A stretch of 64,000 nt of DNA, from positions 10,788,212 through 10,852,211 of the forward strand of contig JAKZAP010000021.1 of assembly GCA_023053575.1 (NCBI GenBank). Direction: 5' to 3'. A program made the position numbers and the translations under genes. The notes below the pieces were generated by a model. The model saw only the letters and a program-made list of their open reading frames with translations, made no database searches and was not told the DNA's origin. Origin of the DNA: Branchinecta lynchi. Taxonomy: Eukaryota; Arthropoda; Branchiopoda; Anostraca; Branchinectidae. Shown here one piece after another: positions 1-11,182 of this stretch; the stretch's first letter is position 1; each line of letters opens with the position of its first letter.

Positions 1-100
1 TTAGTTAATTTGTTTCGTGTCTGTGTATATTTTGTAAATTTCTATTCCACTTCTAGCTTTTAGCTATTTGGAATAAACTTGATTGATTGATTGAATAATA
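1..100 (+). mobile_element. LINE-like 3' tail with (TTGA)n
   Basis: A T-rich stretch ends in AATAAACTTGATTGATTGATTGA. A polyadenylation-like hexamer followed directly by a short tetranucleotide repeat is the usual look of a non-LTR retrotransposon 3' end. No coding part lies inside the window, so the family is not assigned. Inferred from structure only. Confidence 0.4.
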
Positions 101-789
101 ACAAAATATACTCCTCACTACGTAGTGGAGTTTGCATCTCCTCGCTATCAATATTTTTTAAGTTCTCTGCCGTGATTTGTTTAATTGCAGGGACCCTTTC
201 AACACGGCCCTTTTCAAGTTCTCACAATTTCAGTATTGATAAATATATGGCTAAAAAAACCTAAGGCAAAAACTGAGCTAGAACCCGGTCATTTTCCTTT
301 TTTCTGGCGTCATTCGAGTAAATCGTGGAAACGACAAAACCGAAAACATGCTTATGGTAGACATGTCTATACTATTAAACCTCTTTATGGGTACAAGTAA
401 TTATATGTCTTGTTTATTACCCAGTGTTTTGTTCAAGTGAATACCTAATTACTTTACTCTTTCTTTGAAAAATTTGGCCCAAAAAATATTGTGTTGAAAC
501 CTACGACCAGTGTTTTTTTTTTTTTTTTTTTTTTTTTTTAATGTTGGAATATGTGACAGAATCGTACTACATCTTGTAATATTATTTTATTCGCGTGAGT
601 GAGCATTATCTCTATGAACCTAAATGTAAACAGAATCTTAAAAAGATTAAAAATAATTATATTTGTAAGTTCAGAGACGTAACGCTGAAAGCCACCCATA
701 AAATCATGCAACAAAAAAAATTATCATAGTGTGTCACGACTGAGCACAGATTAAACAAACGAAGAAGATCGCACAAATCCAAAAATGAT
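101..789. other. Non-coding stretch, nothing recognised
   Basis: Presumed intronic or 5' sequence of the ct gene. The only landmark is a run of about 28 T at 512-539. Open frames here are short and resemble nothing known to me. Confidence 0.4.
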
Positions 790-957
790 CACTGTAACAA
801 AAAAATCTTGCAGTATTTGTACTGGGATTAATCTTGTCTCTATTGAGATAAGATTATCTGTAATTCGGATTAATCTTACCCCGATAGAGATAATGTTAAT
901 CCCAGTATCAAATACTGCAGCTAACTTTAATCCTAACTCGGAGAAACTTTTACAGTT
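790..957. mobile_element. FB-A foldback MITE, copy 1
   Basis: First of 16 copies of a ~165-bp, almost fully palindromic element. The typical copy starts CACTGTAAAAAGTTTCTCCG, runs through GCAGTATTTGCTACTGGGAT into alternating AGATAAGATTA blocks, and returns as the reverse complement ending in TTTTTACAGTG. The whole unit can fold into one hairpin and has no coding capacity. Several copies are flanked by TA. The long terminal inverted repeats suggest a non-autonomous DNA transposon; the transposase source is not in the window. Confidence 0.75.
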
Positions 958-2529
958 CATAGCACAGCATTTCTTGTAAGTATGTGTGGATCTTTTCTGT
1001 CATCTCCCCAAAATTGACAATCCTAGGCATTTCCATACTTATTTTGTATATCTGCCGAAATAGTGGTTGGTCAGTTGTCCCTGATAGCTACTCAAAATCT
1101 AACAGCTTTCTTAAAATACTCCGCTTTCAGTAAGTACAAAATGTGAAAGTTTCTACGATTGTAAGTTTTTATATTTTTGTTCTTATGATGGGATGGCTTC
1201 CCCTGGGGTAAGGTGCAGGAAGGTAATTGGTTATTTTTTATTTATTTTTTTTGAGAGGTAAAGTTGTGTCTGAGAGTAGGAGCAGTGACCACTCTGCGTA
1301 TTGTGTTGAAAATGTAAAGATTGTGTTTTTTTGGCGTCCAGGAATGGACTGAGTGTTTTGATTATGTGCGGTTCATTTTCTTATTTGGTATTAAGCCTAT
1401 TGTACTTACTTTTTTTTTATCCTACAGAGCATAGTGTCGAGACGATTATTAATTAACAAATTCTTATTTTCGTTTTGACTTTTTAATTATGCCTTTGATT
1501 GAGTTACAGGGGTATTTCTTCATGAGATGCCATTAATAGTCTTGTCTCAATCTCTACCCCTTAAACTGACCAAAAAAAGTCACATTTCACTGCCAAAGAA
1601 AAGTAAATTTCCGTTTGTAAGGACGATCAAGTTTAATTGGCAATAATAAGGGGACAGCATTGCGCATGCGATCCGTCAATTTCGAATTAAAAAAAAAACT
1701 GGCGCGCAAAACGCCGTAATCCGCATGTTCCCATCGATCAGCGGAGCTCATTTCACGCGCAAAAAAAACTTGGACCGATACATTTCTGTCGTCTGTTCCT
1801 GCTTTTAGTTTGCTATTAGAAGGGCAGCGTTTTTGCTGCCTTGTCGCGGATTTCCTGTTCGTCAATTCGGGACCGATGAATCTTAGATGGTGGAAGAACT
1901 CCGCTTTTTGTTGATTTTATCGGTGTACACCATCTCTTCCGCTCTCATTTTGAATGAATGAAATATTTTATCACGCATCAAAAACACAACGGAGAAGTAT
2001 AGGAGAAAAGGAAAAAACGAGAACCTTGATACAAAATCAAACTGAATTTTTGGAATTTATGCGTGTTAGTGTTTCTGGGGCAGACACATATGAAGAACTA
2101 GGGAGAACTAATGTGACCCATTACGAACAACATAACAGCAACACGAGTATTAAAGTTTTCTTTCTTTGTAGTAGATAGCAGCAGCCCCGAAACACCGGGT
2201 TCTAAGTTTTCTAGTTTTTAACCCACCTCACCTCGAAGTTCAAGGGGGTGACAAATTTTGTAGTGTCCAAGATGCATTAGTTAAAAACGGTCTACAAAAA
2301 TGGTCTTTCTGCTACCACACAGACAATGATAACCATCCCTACTGCCACTATGAATGTTCAAAATCGCAAAAAAACGTCAAACAATAAGCAAATAAAAAAT
2401 ATAAAAAATTCCTAGGTTTGAAATTTTTCAGTCTGGACTAAATCTCAGCCGATTAGTTATGGCACGTTGGGAGCCAAGGATCAAATAATAATTTCCATCT
2501 ATTACAATAATTTCCGTTTATTACAAATA
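958..2529. other. Non-coding; one dispersed repeat at 1190-1330
   Basis: The stretch around 1190-1330 (starting GGATGGCTTCCCCTGGGGTA) reappears as its reverse complement at about 22560-22702, so it is a dispersed repeat. The rest, including a relatively GC-rich block at 1620-1900, shows no repeat or coding signal that I can recognise. Confidence 0.4.
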
Positions 2530-2925
2530 CAAATAAATTAAGTGAAGACGGGAGATCTGGAAGACCCGCTTGTCTGAATGAAGAAGTTTAGTAAATATTC
2601 AGCTTTGGGATCCCATCGAAACGTTTGGTCTTGTGTCTTGAAAACATTGTAGGAGACCCGATTGTCCTTAGGACGTCCAGTAATTATTCCGCTTGGGATC
2701 GCGTCAGAACATATGCTCTTGGTTCTTCAAGACATTGTATGAAAACCGATTGTCTAGACGAACAAGTCCATTAAACATTCCGCTTTGGGATCCCATCGAA
2801 ACCTTTGGTCATGTTTCTTCAAGACTTGTTGGCGACCCGATTGTCTGGATGAAGAAGCACCTCAAATATTTTGCTCTGGGATCCCATCGAAAAATTTGTT
2901 CTTTGACGGTGCAAAACGGATGAGT
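2530..2925. repeat. Tandem array, 4 units of ~90 bp, carrying the HEL-1 terminal motif
   Basis: The motif GGGATCCCATCGAAAC (with variants) starts at 2607, 2695, 2787 and 2878, giving spacings of 88, 92 and 91 bp. Each unit also carries versions of TTTGGTC, 'cttcaagac' and 'gacccgattgtctgga'. These are the terminal sequences of the dispersed HEL-1 element seen elsewhere in the window, here amplified without the body of the element. Confidence 0.7.
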
Positions 2926-2995
2926 CAGCTACATTTTTATTAGAGCTATATTTCGGCCCTTCTCGGCAAGGGTCCTCTTCAGGCTAAAGCTGGAA
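2926..2995 (+). repeat. HP hairpin repeat, copy 1
   Basis: A short dispersed module: GTCAGCT, then TTTTTATTAGAGCTATATTTC, then the hairpin GGCCCTTCTYGGCAAGGGTC and CTCTTCAGGCT. Related copies occur near 5036, 20885, 35430, 36290 and 54659. It abuts the tandem array to its left. Confidence 0.6.
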
Positions 2996-3490
2996 AAAGA
3001 ACTTGCGGATAAAGAATTAAAGATTCTTCCTTAAATATATGATTTTGTGAATTTCTTCTCTGAAAATTGATTGGGAGTTAAAGCTGGTGCTGTGATTTCA
3101 TTCTGGACACGGCTGCTGTTTTTGCTGTTCGATTGGGGACTAGAATTGGGCTGAAGGAATAAATTTGGTCTTGTTTTTTCAAGTCATTATAGGTGTTATT
3201 TTCCTTTAATTTCGTTTTAAGGACCTCACAGACACCTCACAGACTGAATTGGGAAAGTTGTCCACCCCTCGCGGGTAACGAAAAAACTGAAATCGATGCA
3301 TCCCTTGTCAGTCAAGCGATTGCGTGAGCGGAAATGCGGCGTCGCCATCTTCCTTGATAAAAATCAGTGAGGAAGTCTAATTGCCTTTTGCGGTGAGCAG
3401 ATGTCAATAGTTCTCATCGCTTCTACGATTGGCTCAGCTGCAATCCTTTTCTGTTTTTCGTTCAATTTTTTCCTCGGCGGTGATTTTGAC
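2996..3490. other. Non-coding, nothing recognised
   Basis: Moderately GC-rich sequence between two repeats. No open frame, repeat copy or splice-bounded exon could be supported. Confidence 0.35.
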
Positions 3491-3760
3491 ATATGTACTG
3501 TGTTCTTCAAAACTCACAAAACTGTGCTAACTACATTTTCATAGTTTTTGGGCCCAGTTTTGCGTATGCCATCTGCGTGAAGGAAGTAAGAGCTCAGAAA
3601 GTTAAAACTAATCTACCTGCTAGATGGTGCTCATGTCGTCATCTAAAACTTACCACAATTTAACAGAATAGCATATCAGCCATGTTCTTTCCAACGGTAT
3701 AGTTGACTCAGTTTTCAAAAATATTTCAGTTAGCTTAGTTTTGAAGAACACGGTACATAT
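3491..3760. mobile_element. 270-bp MITE with ~25-bp terminal inverted repeats
   Basis: The left end ATATGTACTGTGTTCTTCAA is mirrored at the right end by GAAGAACACGGTACATAT, with one mismatch in the first 20 bases. If the outer TA on each side is target sequence, the element starts TGTACTGTG and resembles a TA-inserting mariner-type MITE. The interior has no coding capacity. Confidence 0.6.
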
Positions 3761-3863
3761 AGCATCCTCAACAAAGATGGCGGCAGCGTTGTATTCTAGC
3801 TAGACATTCACAGTTCCCCAATCAAACGTCGCCTGAGGAGTGTTGGTTTCGAAATGTGTAGTA

Positions 3864-4020
3864 CACAGTAAAAAAAAAAACAGTATTTGCTACTGGGATT
3901 AATCTTGTCTCTGCTGAAGTAAGATTATCTCAATTTGGATTAATTTTATCGCAGTAGAGATAAGATTAATCCCAGTAGCAGATACTGCAGTTAACTTTAA
4001 TCCTTACTCGGAGAAACTTC
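3864..4020. mobile_element. FB-A foldback MITE, copy 2
   Basis: The left end is altered to CACAGTAAAAA and the right end is cut off after GGAGAAACTTC, so the terminal ACAGTG is missing. The central palindrome is well preserved. Confidence 0.7.
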
Positions 4021-5035
4021 GGCGATCAAAAACGGTATTTAAGCAGAGACCTTTTGAGGTTGAAGGTAACTTCAAACTTCGATCAAAAAGGCAACTACTT
4101 TCGCGTGTATGGATGAACAGATGAACTGGCCATCCAGCTCGATGGACGCCTCCCGTTCAACACCGCTCCGAGGGCAGCGTTGAGCTGAACGTGGATAGAA
4201 ACAAGGTCTGCACAGTTCAAATTCAAATGTTTTATTGGCCTCCAAAATCGGAGAGTATAGAACGAAATAAATACAAGCAAATTGGCTCAAAATGTAATAC
4301 TACAGAAAAACAATCTGCCCAAATAATACTAAATATACAGGAAAAATAAAATTATACACACGCGTTAAACTACATTAACTCTTTACACGCTAAACATAGG
4401 TTATGAGTAAGAGAAGACATTCGTGACAGAAATTTTTGCTGCTTTTTCGTATAATTTGAAGTGGATCTTTCAAATGGTACGAATTTATAGCAGATGAAGT
4501 AGAATGGAATTTTGAAAGTCGACACAGAAATTTACGTCGAAAACTTAAGTTGAAGACAGAAAAATGTGGACCTTCCCACTCATACGCTCCCGTCCAGCTG
4601 AATGAGCATTTTCGCGTGGACTAAACCCATCTTCCTCAGCTGTTCAACGCCCGATCGATTTTCTCATTTTCGCGTGGATGGGGGTACCCGTTCAGCTCTA
4701 CAGCCATAAACACGAACACGTCCCCTAAGTAGTGCGAAGTATCCTTTTAAGCGGTACAAGAGTATGTCTGTTATCACCGTTTAAGTACTATCTTGTATTC
4801 GGTGATGGTCGGTAACGTATTCGAGGATCCTTGTGCTGTTGTCTTGTAGCCCGAATCCTAAGCGTGAACCGAAGCAGTTGCGACGTATCTGGATACTAAT
4901 GACAGCCCGAGCGGTATTCATCGAATGACTGGCTTTTGGCTGTGGAGGGGGAAGTTCGGACCATTGTTCTAGATGCAGTAAACAGTGTTGTAGAAACACG
5001 CTAGGCTACTTATATTTGACAGTGCATACGTCAGC
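4021..5035. other. Non-coding, no assigned content
   Basis: Contains two loosely related stretches with 'ttttcgcgtgga' near 4100 and 4610-4680. An AT-rich part at 4215-4380 has the feel of old transposon 3' sequence. A minus-strand frame at 4781-4999 is open for 72 codons but matches nothing I recognise. Confidence 0.3.
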
Positions 5036-5180
5036 TGAATTTTATTAGAGCTAATTCGGCCCTTCTTGGCAAGGTTCCTCTTCAGGCTCAAGTCGATCAA
5101 ACTCGTACGATCAAACTCAAACGTATCCATTCTGCACTGTCAAATATGATCGTAGTCAGCTTGGGCTGAAGGAATATTTA
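5036..5180. repeat. HP hairpin repeat, copy 2
   Basis: GTCAGCTGAATTTTATTAGA is followed by TTCGGCCCTTCTTGGCAAGG and CTCTTCAGGCT, then a degenerate inverted partner including ACGTATCCATTCTGCACTGTC and GTCAGCTTGGGCT. It is a partly palindromic copy of the module first met at 2926. Confidence 0.55.
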
Positions 5181-5372
5181 CACTTAGGCTACATTTATTG
5201 GCGAGCTTCGTTATTAATCATATTATATTAATAGTAATAATAATAATAATTTTTGTTTGACTCATAATACACTCACAGAGAGAAAGTCGGAGTATAACTA
5301 CAATAAAGAAAGGAAAACGTTTTATACCGAAAGACATACCGCCATAAACAAGAGCTAGAAGGTACTTGCAAG

Positions 5373-5569
5373 CAGGCCCGTATCCAGCAATTTATTTTAT
5401 TTTATTTTTTTTTGGTGGGGGGGCCTTTCGGGGGGGGGAGGGTCGTCTGCGGGTCGCACAGAAAAGTACAAAAAGACATAGGTCAGGGGGAAAAGCCTAT
5501 AAAAATGAGTATTTGTGTATGTTTCGGGGGGGGGGGGGGGGGTCAACCCCCCCCCTGGATACGGCCTTG
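5373..5569. mobile_element. hAT-type MITE (hAT-M1), copy 1, 8-bp target duplication
   Basis: A 197-bp element with terminal inverted repeats CAGGCCCGTATCCAG and CTGGATACGGCCTTG. It is flanked by perfect 8-bp direct repeats CTTGCAAG at 5365-5372 and 5570-5577. An 8-bp duplication with CA..TG ends is the hallmark of the hAT superfamily. Subterminal poly-G/poly-C tracts are typical of the family here. There is no transposase; open frames through the G runs are artefacts of low complexity. Confidence 0.85.
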
Positions 5570-5629
5570 CTTGCAAGGCTGGTTCAGAGGATGAAATATA
5601 GAATTTGACGTTTCGTAGGTTTGTCCTGA

Positions 5630-6085
5630 TCATTTGTAAGCAAAACCTTTGAGGTAAGAATGATCATTGACCCTTGGAAGTCACGAGAACGTATCGTTTG
5701 GTAAAAAGTATTTTATTCTTGAACTTGGCTGTAATGATGTGCACTTTAAAGGCGATAGAAATTCATCTGTAAGCAAAACCCTGAGACCAAAACGATAATA
5801 GGCTCTTTGGGGTCATTAATACATATAGTTTGGTCAAAAGTAATTTTTTGTTTCACTTTTCAGTTAAGATGTTCACTTTAAACATGCTAGAGATACATTT
5901 TAAAGCTCTTGTGGCATAATTGATCATGGGCCGAAATGTATCGTTTGATCTAAAGTACTTTTTGACTTTTTGCAATTAAGATGCGCACTTTAAAGGAGCT
6001 AGAAATTTATTTGTAAGCAAAACCCATGACGCAAAAATTATCATGGGCTCATGGGGATCATGAAAATCTATATTTTGCGTGAAAT
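5630..6085. repeat. Degenerate minisatellite, ~110-135 bp units
   Basis: About four diverged units. The marker 'cactttaaaggcgatag' and its variants begin near 5739, 5873 and 5982, and 'aagcaaaacc' recurs at about 5640, 5772 and 6016. Each unit also carries a version of 'atcgtttggtaaaaagta'. Confidence 0.6.
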
Positions 6086-6255
6086 CCCCCCCCCTTTCAT
6101 TCGAATCTGATCACCCGTACGAAAGTCACGCACGACTCCGTACTCCCTCCACCACTACCCCCCAGATGGTCGGATCGGGAAACTGATTATTTCCAAGTTA
6201 GTTTGGTCGGGTCCCTGACACGCCTGCCAAGATCTAGAAGTACCCTAACTCGTCG
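6086..6255 (-). repeat. Single HEL-2 unit, reverse orientation
   Basis: Reading the minus strand gives GGTACTTCTAGATCTTGGCA, then GGGACCCGACCAAACTAACT, then a CCGACCATC motif. This is the same order as the units of the 46.8-48.1 kb array, so it is a dispersed fragment of that family. Confidence 0.6.
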
Positions 6256-7892
6256 TAACTTCTAACCAATGAACCTGATAACGAAACCAAACAAATAAAA
6301 AAGAGAAGACAAAATTAAAAATCAGCGACAGGAATCAACAATAGAACGAATTCTAAGTTAGAATTCGTTACAATCTCTACGCGAAACGCAACACTTAAAA
6401 GCGTCGTAAGAGGAGTTTGTTATTGAAACACACACAACACAGACAAAGGGCCATAACAGAAATATCCCTGGCATCTAACAAAATATATAACACATGGATG
6501 CGCGACCATATTTTATCTCAAATTTCTGACAGTGGACAGGTCCGGTCTATAGCCTGCGTTCTGTTGAACGTTGGTATAACGCCCGTCAAAACCGTGTCAA
6601 AAGTTCACAGTAGCAGCGTGAACGCTGAGTTACGGATTCTGTTCCCATTGGGGACACACCGATGGAATTAGCAAAGACCCGCGAAACTAGGAAAATCAAC
6701 AACTGATTTTGCACTGAAACTAAAGTTCGCAAACACCCCAGCTAACACACGTCCTGAGAGGGCTGGGAGTTTAATCAAACCTCCCGAATTCACAATATCT
6801 TCTGGAGTGTGTAGTTCCGAGTGGAATTAGGCATTCCGAACCCGGGAGTTTATCATGTCCAGATTCTCCTTGGAAAATTAGCTAAGATTCAGAGCTGCCG
6901 AATAGGTCCCAACTGAGAATCTCCCCCATAGATCGTATCTGGCGATGTGCTTAGCATAGATGAACGAGCGTAGAGGACTTGATGAAGGAAAGGGCGTTCG
7001 CTAGAACGGCGGCTCAAATCTCAGAGGTATCAATATTTTATAATTGTTCAGATAATGTGAATAGACTGAGGTGACGATGATCCTCATTCCTTAATACTCT
7101 TGATGACTAACTCTTCTTGCCGATGCAAAATCGCCCTGGACCTAGCGACCTAGACCTAGCCGGAAGCGGTATCACAGCTGCTCCCAAACATCGCCGTGAT
7201 TGGTTAACATTGGATTGAGTTGTTGAGTTTGAGTCGTTAGTGCTACGTTTTCTCGTTCTTCCTGAGGATTATTGGCGTGTTTTGGACTTAGTCTATAGAG
7301 GATTTTCTCAGCTCCCTTTGCGTATTTTCAGTTACTACACACCGAACTTCTTTTCTGCTTGGAATCGCAAAATGACAATATTATACAATACCCGATTGGT
7401 ATTGCGCTTCCCCCTTTTCCATACATAACTCCGTTTGAAACATTAAATGATACAGACCGACTAAAAATTAAACGGATTTATTGGCAAAATACCTCTGTCT
7501 TCCTTCTTAGACACCCAGTACCTACATGACCTAGAAATATGGTATTGTTGACCCGATTCGGAAGCTCAAAGAGCTGTATCAACGACTAAAATGCAGTCAG
7601 AGCGGCCATAATTTTTGAATTATTAGTGTTATTTTTTTCTCTGTGTTTTGCCTTTTGATTTCTTTGTTGTTTGATCTTTTCTCTGTGATTTTCAACTTTC
7701 TTTTTTATATACTTCATCATTTTCTCTTTCGCGTTCGATGGGTGAGAAATAAAAATTATATTACATTACAATAGGTCTTTTTTTTTTATCACCATACCTG
7801 TTTAAGCAAAATATTTTGGCCTGATTACGATGATCCCGGAAGAAACTTGAGAGCCACGATTGCTTTGCGTTCCACTTTCTGTAGTTTCGGTC
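6256..7892. other. Non-coding with dispersed repeat fragments
   Basis: The 7085-7400 part ('ttgatgactaactcttcttgcc', 'cacagctgctcccaaacatcgc', 'ggcgtgttttggacttagtc') recurs in pieces near 42650-42850, 41045-41130 and 62140-62275. A T-rich piece ending in an AAATAAAAATTATATTACA block at about 7600-7770 looks like another LINE 3' tail. No exon could be supported. Confidence 0.4.
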
Positions 7893-7960
7893 ATTAACAA
7901 GACCATAGGTTTCGATGGGGTCCCAAAATTTAATATTTGATCCAGACAATTTGGTCTTGT
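7893..7960 (+). mobile_element. HEL-1 5'-terminal fragment
   Basis: Contains AACAAGACCATAGGTTTCGA, a near-copy of GGGATCCCAAAA, and GATCCAGACAATTTGGTCTTG. This is only the first ~68 bp of the family described at 16293. Confidence 0.65.
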
Positions 7961-9110
7961 ACATCAGTTACTTTTCCAAATTTCAACGCTACTGTGTTTT
8001 GTAAAGTGAACGATCTAGACTAACAAGCCTGCTCGTTTTTTTTGCCATCCCTTATTCGAAAGTTCTCTCTTTCAAGTAAAGAAGCTTTGTAGTGCCTTAG
8101 ACTCGATGGAAGTCCTTTTGGTTTCAAAATGTAAGTAAATCTGAAAATTTCGGAAAATATCCTTCAACCTTCGCGAAGTGTTCACCGACTCCCTGTCTCG
8201 TGGTGTTTACAAATTCGGCAATTGACCAGCCCCTCGCCAGAAGTCCATTCGAGTGGCTGGACGTCATAAAATATCCTTATCGGATCGTTTTAAGGACTTC
8301 GTCTGTATCCAAACTGGTTCGGGAGCAGTTTTTGGGAAAAAACAACAACTGGGGGATTTCCCTTGAAGCCCCCCCATGTGAGTCGTTAGTCCAATTGGTT
8401 TGACACCCAAATTGCCCTTGGCAAAAGGTCCTGTTTTTTTGTTCGGGGGTTTGTTCCGCATATTTTTTTGTTCGATAAGGACACTCGCCGAGATTGAGTG
8501 TGGCCAAATGAGAAGTCAAGGGCGCTTTTTCTTATTTTTTCAACACCCTCTTTTGCCCCGACTGCTCTTCAGTTCAATCAAGACCTCCGTCACCCTATCT
8601 ATGTAATACGACCATACGAAGTCGAATATTTCAGCGTATCCTGCCTGATCCCCATATCCTGCCCGATGCAAATGAGCGGAGGTGAGGAGCTGCACATCTC
8701 GTTTCTTTCCTCTAGAAATAGCTATATCGCTGTGAAGCCGCGTACAACAAACTTTCAAAGTCAAAGCCGACTGGTTCTCTGGACGCGCTCCAGAGCGGGT
8801 CGGGTGCCTCCTGCACTTATTGCTCTGCGATGAGCAACGGCAAAGACGGAAGTAGACGGGTATCAACTCAAAGCTAGAGCATGTACCTCTAGCTCCGCTC
8901 AGTTTTGTCGGGGTATCTGTAGTCGCTGCATGGGACAAAAGATGGAGGTTCTATCTGATTATTTGTTCTTGCTTCATTTGAGCAGATTTTGTTATTACGC
9001 TGCCAGAAGTTTGATAAGGGATAGCACATGTGTGCGCATCCTTGTGCTGGACGATATGAGAATAAATCTATTATGTCCTTGTAAGTGCTATCAATCATAA
9101 TTCATAATAT
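7961..9110. other. Non-coding; part shared with 37.15-37.5 kb
   Basis: Sequence at about 8825-8960 (GACGGGTATCAACTCA, CCTCTAGCTCCGCT, GTCGCTGCATGGGACAAAAG, GGAGGTTCTATC) recurs at 37150-37510 and, on the other strand, near 44130-44200. It is a dispersed repeat of unknown type. Overlapping open frames at 8277-8938 on both strands are not backed by any recognisable domain. Confidence 0.4.
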
Positions 9111-9124
9111 ATAATGGCACTTCA

Positions 9125-9232
9125 CACAATTCACAAGCCCCTCGGTAGCTCAAATGGTAAGAAAGCAGAGGGTCCTGGGTTCAAATCCCGACTGAGGAGC
9201 AATTTTGTCTTTCAGTTGACTACTTATAAAAC
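9125..9232 (+). mobile_element. tRNA-derived SINE, copy 1
   Basis: A tRNA-like head has an A-box-like TAGCTCAAATGGTAAG and the B-box GGGTTCAAATCCC, but most of the anticodon arm is deleted. It is followed by the tail 'ttttgtctttcagttgactacttataaaa', which also follows the head in the 12090 copy. A shared non-tRNA tail marks a SINE rather than a tRNA gene. Confidence 0.65.
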
Positions 9233-9519
9233 CCATAATTCAGAAATACACACGCTGATTTTTTTCATTTTTTGTTCGGCAAAGTTTTCTTATTAGATAA
9301 CCATTCCGTTAATAATCGAGGAGCAAATGTCAGTCTTTTTTGTGTTAGTAATCTGAACTGAAAAAAATTATAACAGTTCATGATAATTTTCTCAGTCTTC
9401 AGCTAGATCCTTCCGGTAAAAAAAATTACGGGAAGCTTTAACTCCTCAGTGGAGTCTCTTTGGATGTAGAAAAGAAAAATTGATGACCATGTTTCCCGGT
9501 CTTTAAGTCCCGCCCATGT

Positions 9520-10090
9520 CTGTCTTCGCTGGTTTTACGGAACCGATAGAAATGATAGGAAAACATTCCCGGATCATGCTTTGTTATCTGTAGTAGTGAG
9601 AGAAATATTGCCATTTTAAATGTCTGGCATATGCCTTTTTTAATTTCCGTCGAAGGATTTAAAATATACAGCATTGACTGAATTGGTATAAGTAGTATTC
9701 TCGGATTATACGTTGTTATCGCCAGTAGTGATTGACATTGCCATTTTAAATATCTTGCAAACGGCTGTTTTAATTTCCGTCGCTTGGTTTAAATTGGATA
9801 GCATTGACAGAGTTGATTATAATTAGTATTCTCGGATCATGCATTGTTATTGAAAGTAGTGAGAGAAACATTGCCGTTCTAATTGTCTGGCAAATCACTT
9901 TTTATTTTCCGTCGAATGGTTTAAAATAGACAGAATTGACGGAATTGATTACAAGTAGTATTCCCGGATCATTTTATTATTGGTAGTAGTAGAGTTAATT
10001 GCCATTTTACAAGTGGGGCAAATGGCTTCTTTTTTTTTTCGGCGTGTGATTTAAAATAGACGCCGATGATGGGATTGATTACAACTAGAC
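9520..10090. repeat. Minisatellite, ~4 units of ~132 bp
   Basis: The marker 'attcycggatcatgc' recurs at about 9563, 9697, 9829 and 9960 (spacings 134, 132, 131). Each unit also has 'gccattttaaat', 'ttccgtcg' and 'gatttaaaatagacag'. AT-rich, diverged and non-coding. Confidence 0.7.
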
Positions 10091-11090
10091 CGTCAGTCTT
10101 TCTATATAACAAGTGTTCACATCGTTGAAAAGGCAAGACTTCTTTATTCCACTCCCCTCCCCCAGTCCACTTCTTATCGCCAAAACTTCGAATTCCACTG
10201 GATATTTGCTACCTACCCGTTAGCCTTAGCACGGGTTACCGAAGGTACTCGTCTCCTTCTCTCACCATACTAAAACAAAAATTCACTCATTTACGGTATT
10301 TTTGTCTCGTTGTGCTTAAGACAGGTTACCAAAGATAACCCCTCACACCCTATTAAAAAAAACTCTTTCCATCATCCTTAATGGTATTTTACAATTTAGT
10401 AAATTTTAGTTTTACATTTAAATTATATTAGCAGTACTACACAAGCATTGCACGTACCATTTTTGTTTCTTTGCAGTACTTATGTGATGATCATGCCCGA
10501 CAAAAAATAACTTGAAGCGTGAACCTCATTCTTTTTATATTTGTCATAATTTCTTGATTACAATACACTATATTATCTTCACGATTCAAACTCGACTACC
10601 GAAAATCCATAGAAAGTAATCTGCAGTCGGACGGTGATAGACGATAGTAAAAGACTCGGTACTGACATGGTGTATGACGTCAGTTCACGTCTGGCGAACC
10701 AACTCGTCTTTCTTTTTTATTGTACTATCAAATTACCAATTTACCTCAACAATTGAATAATTCTTCAAGCTGTTATAATTTTGCGTAACGAAATAGTTCG
10801 GTTGTAAATACGTTCTTAGGTGACATTAGTGATTATTTAAAGTCATTAATAGACGTAATAATCCGACTTTGTGAACGACTAAGTCTTGAGAATGAAACGA
10901 GTCTGCACACTTTCTATTTTGACCATGACATTAAACACAGTTGGAGCTTTAATACACAATAATAAGAATTTGATTGAATTGTTTTTTAAATATCTCAAAA
11001 TAGCTTGCTTTAAAGGACACCTCTCAGTCTCTCACTACACAGTGTTTCTGTTAAGATGTTATGAGATAGTTGACTGCTTTAAAACTTAGC
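10091..11090. other. Non-coding, nothing recognised
   Basis: Low-complexity pyrimidine-rich start (10140-10280), then AT-rich sequence. No exon or repeat copy could be supported. Confidence 0.35.
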
Positions 11091-11182
11091 TACGCTGTAA
11101 ATTTTTTGTGCAGTATTTGCTACTGGGATTAGTCCTGTCTCTACTGAGATAAGATTATCTCTAATTCGGATTAATTTTATCT
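11090..11182. mobile_element. FB-A MITE, copy 3, truncated
   Basis: Only the left arm is present, from a degraded 'gctgtaaattttttg' through GCAGTATTTGCTACTGGGAT to 'ggattaattttatct'. The right arm is missing. G-rich runs follow at 11261-11300. Confidence 0.65.

Noticed and set aside
5366..5633. Gly- or Pro-rich frames through G/C runs (also at 11486-11737 and 20272-20565)
   Set aside because: Produced by poly-G and poly-C tracts of hAT MITEs, not by coding selection.
8277..8938. Cluster of overlapping frames on both strands
   Set aside because: Frames contradict each other, none has a domain, and part of the region is a dispersed repeat.
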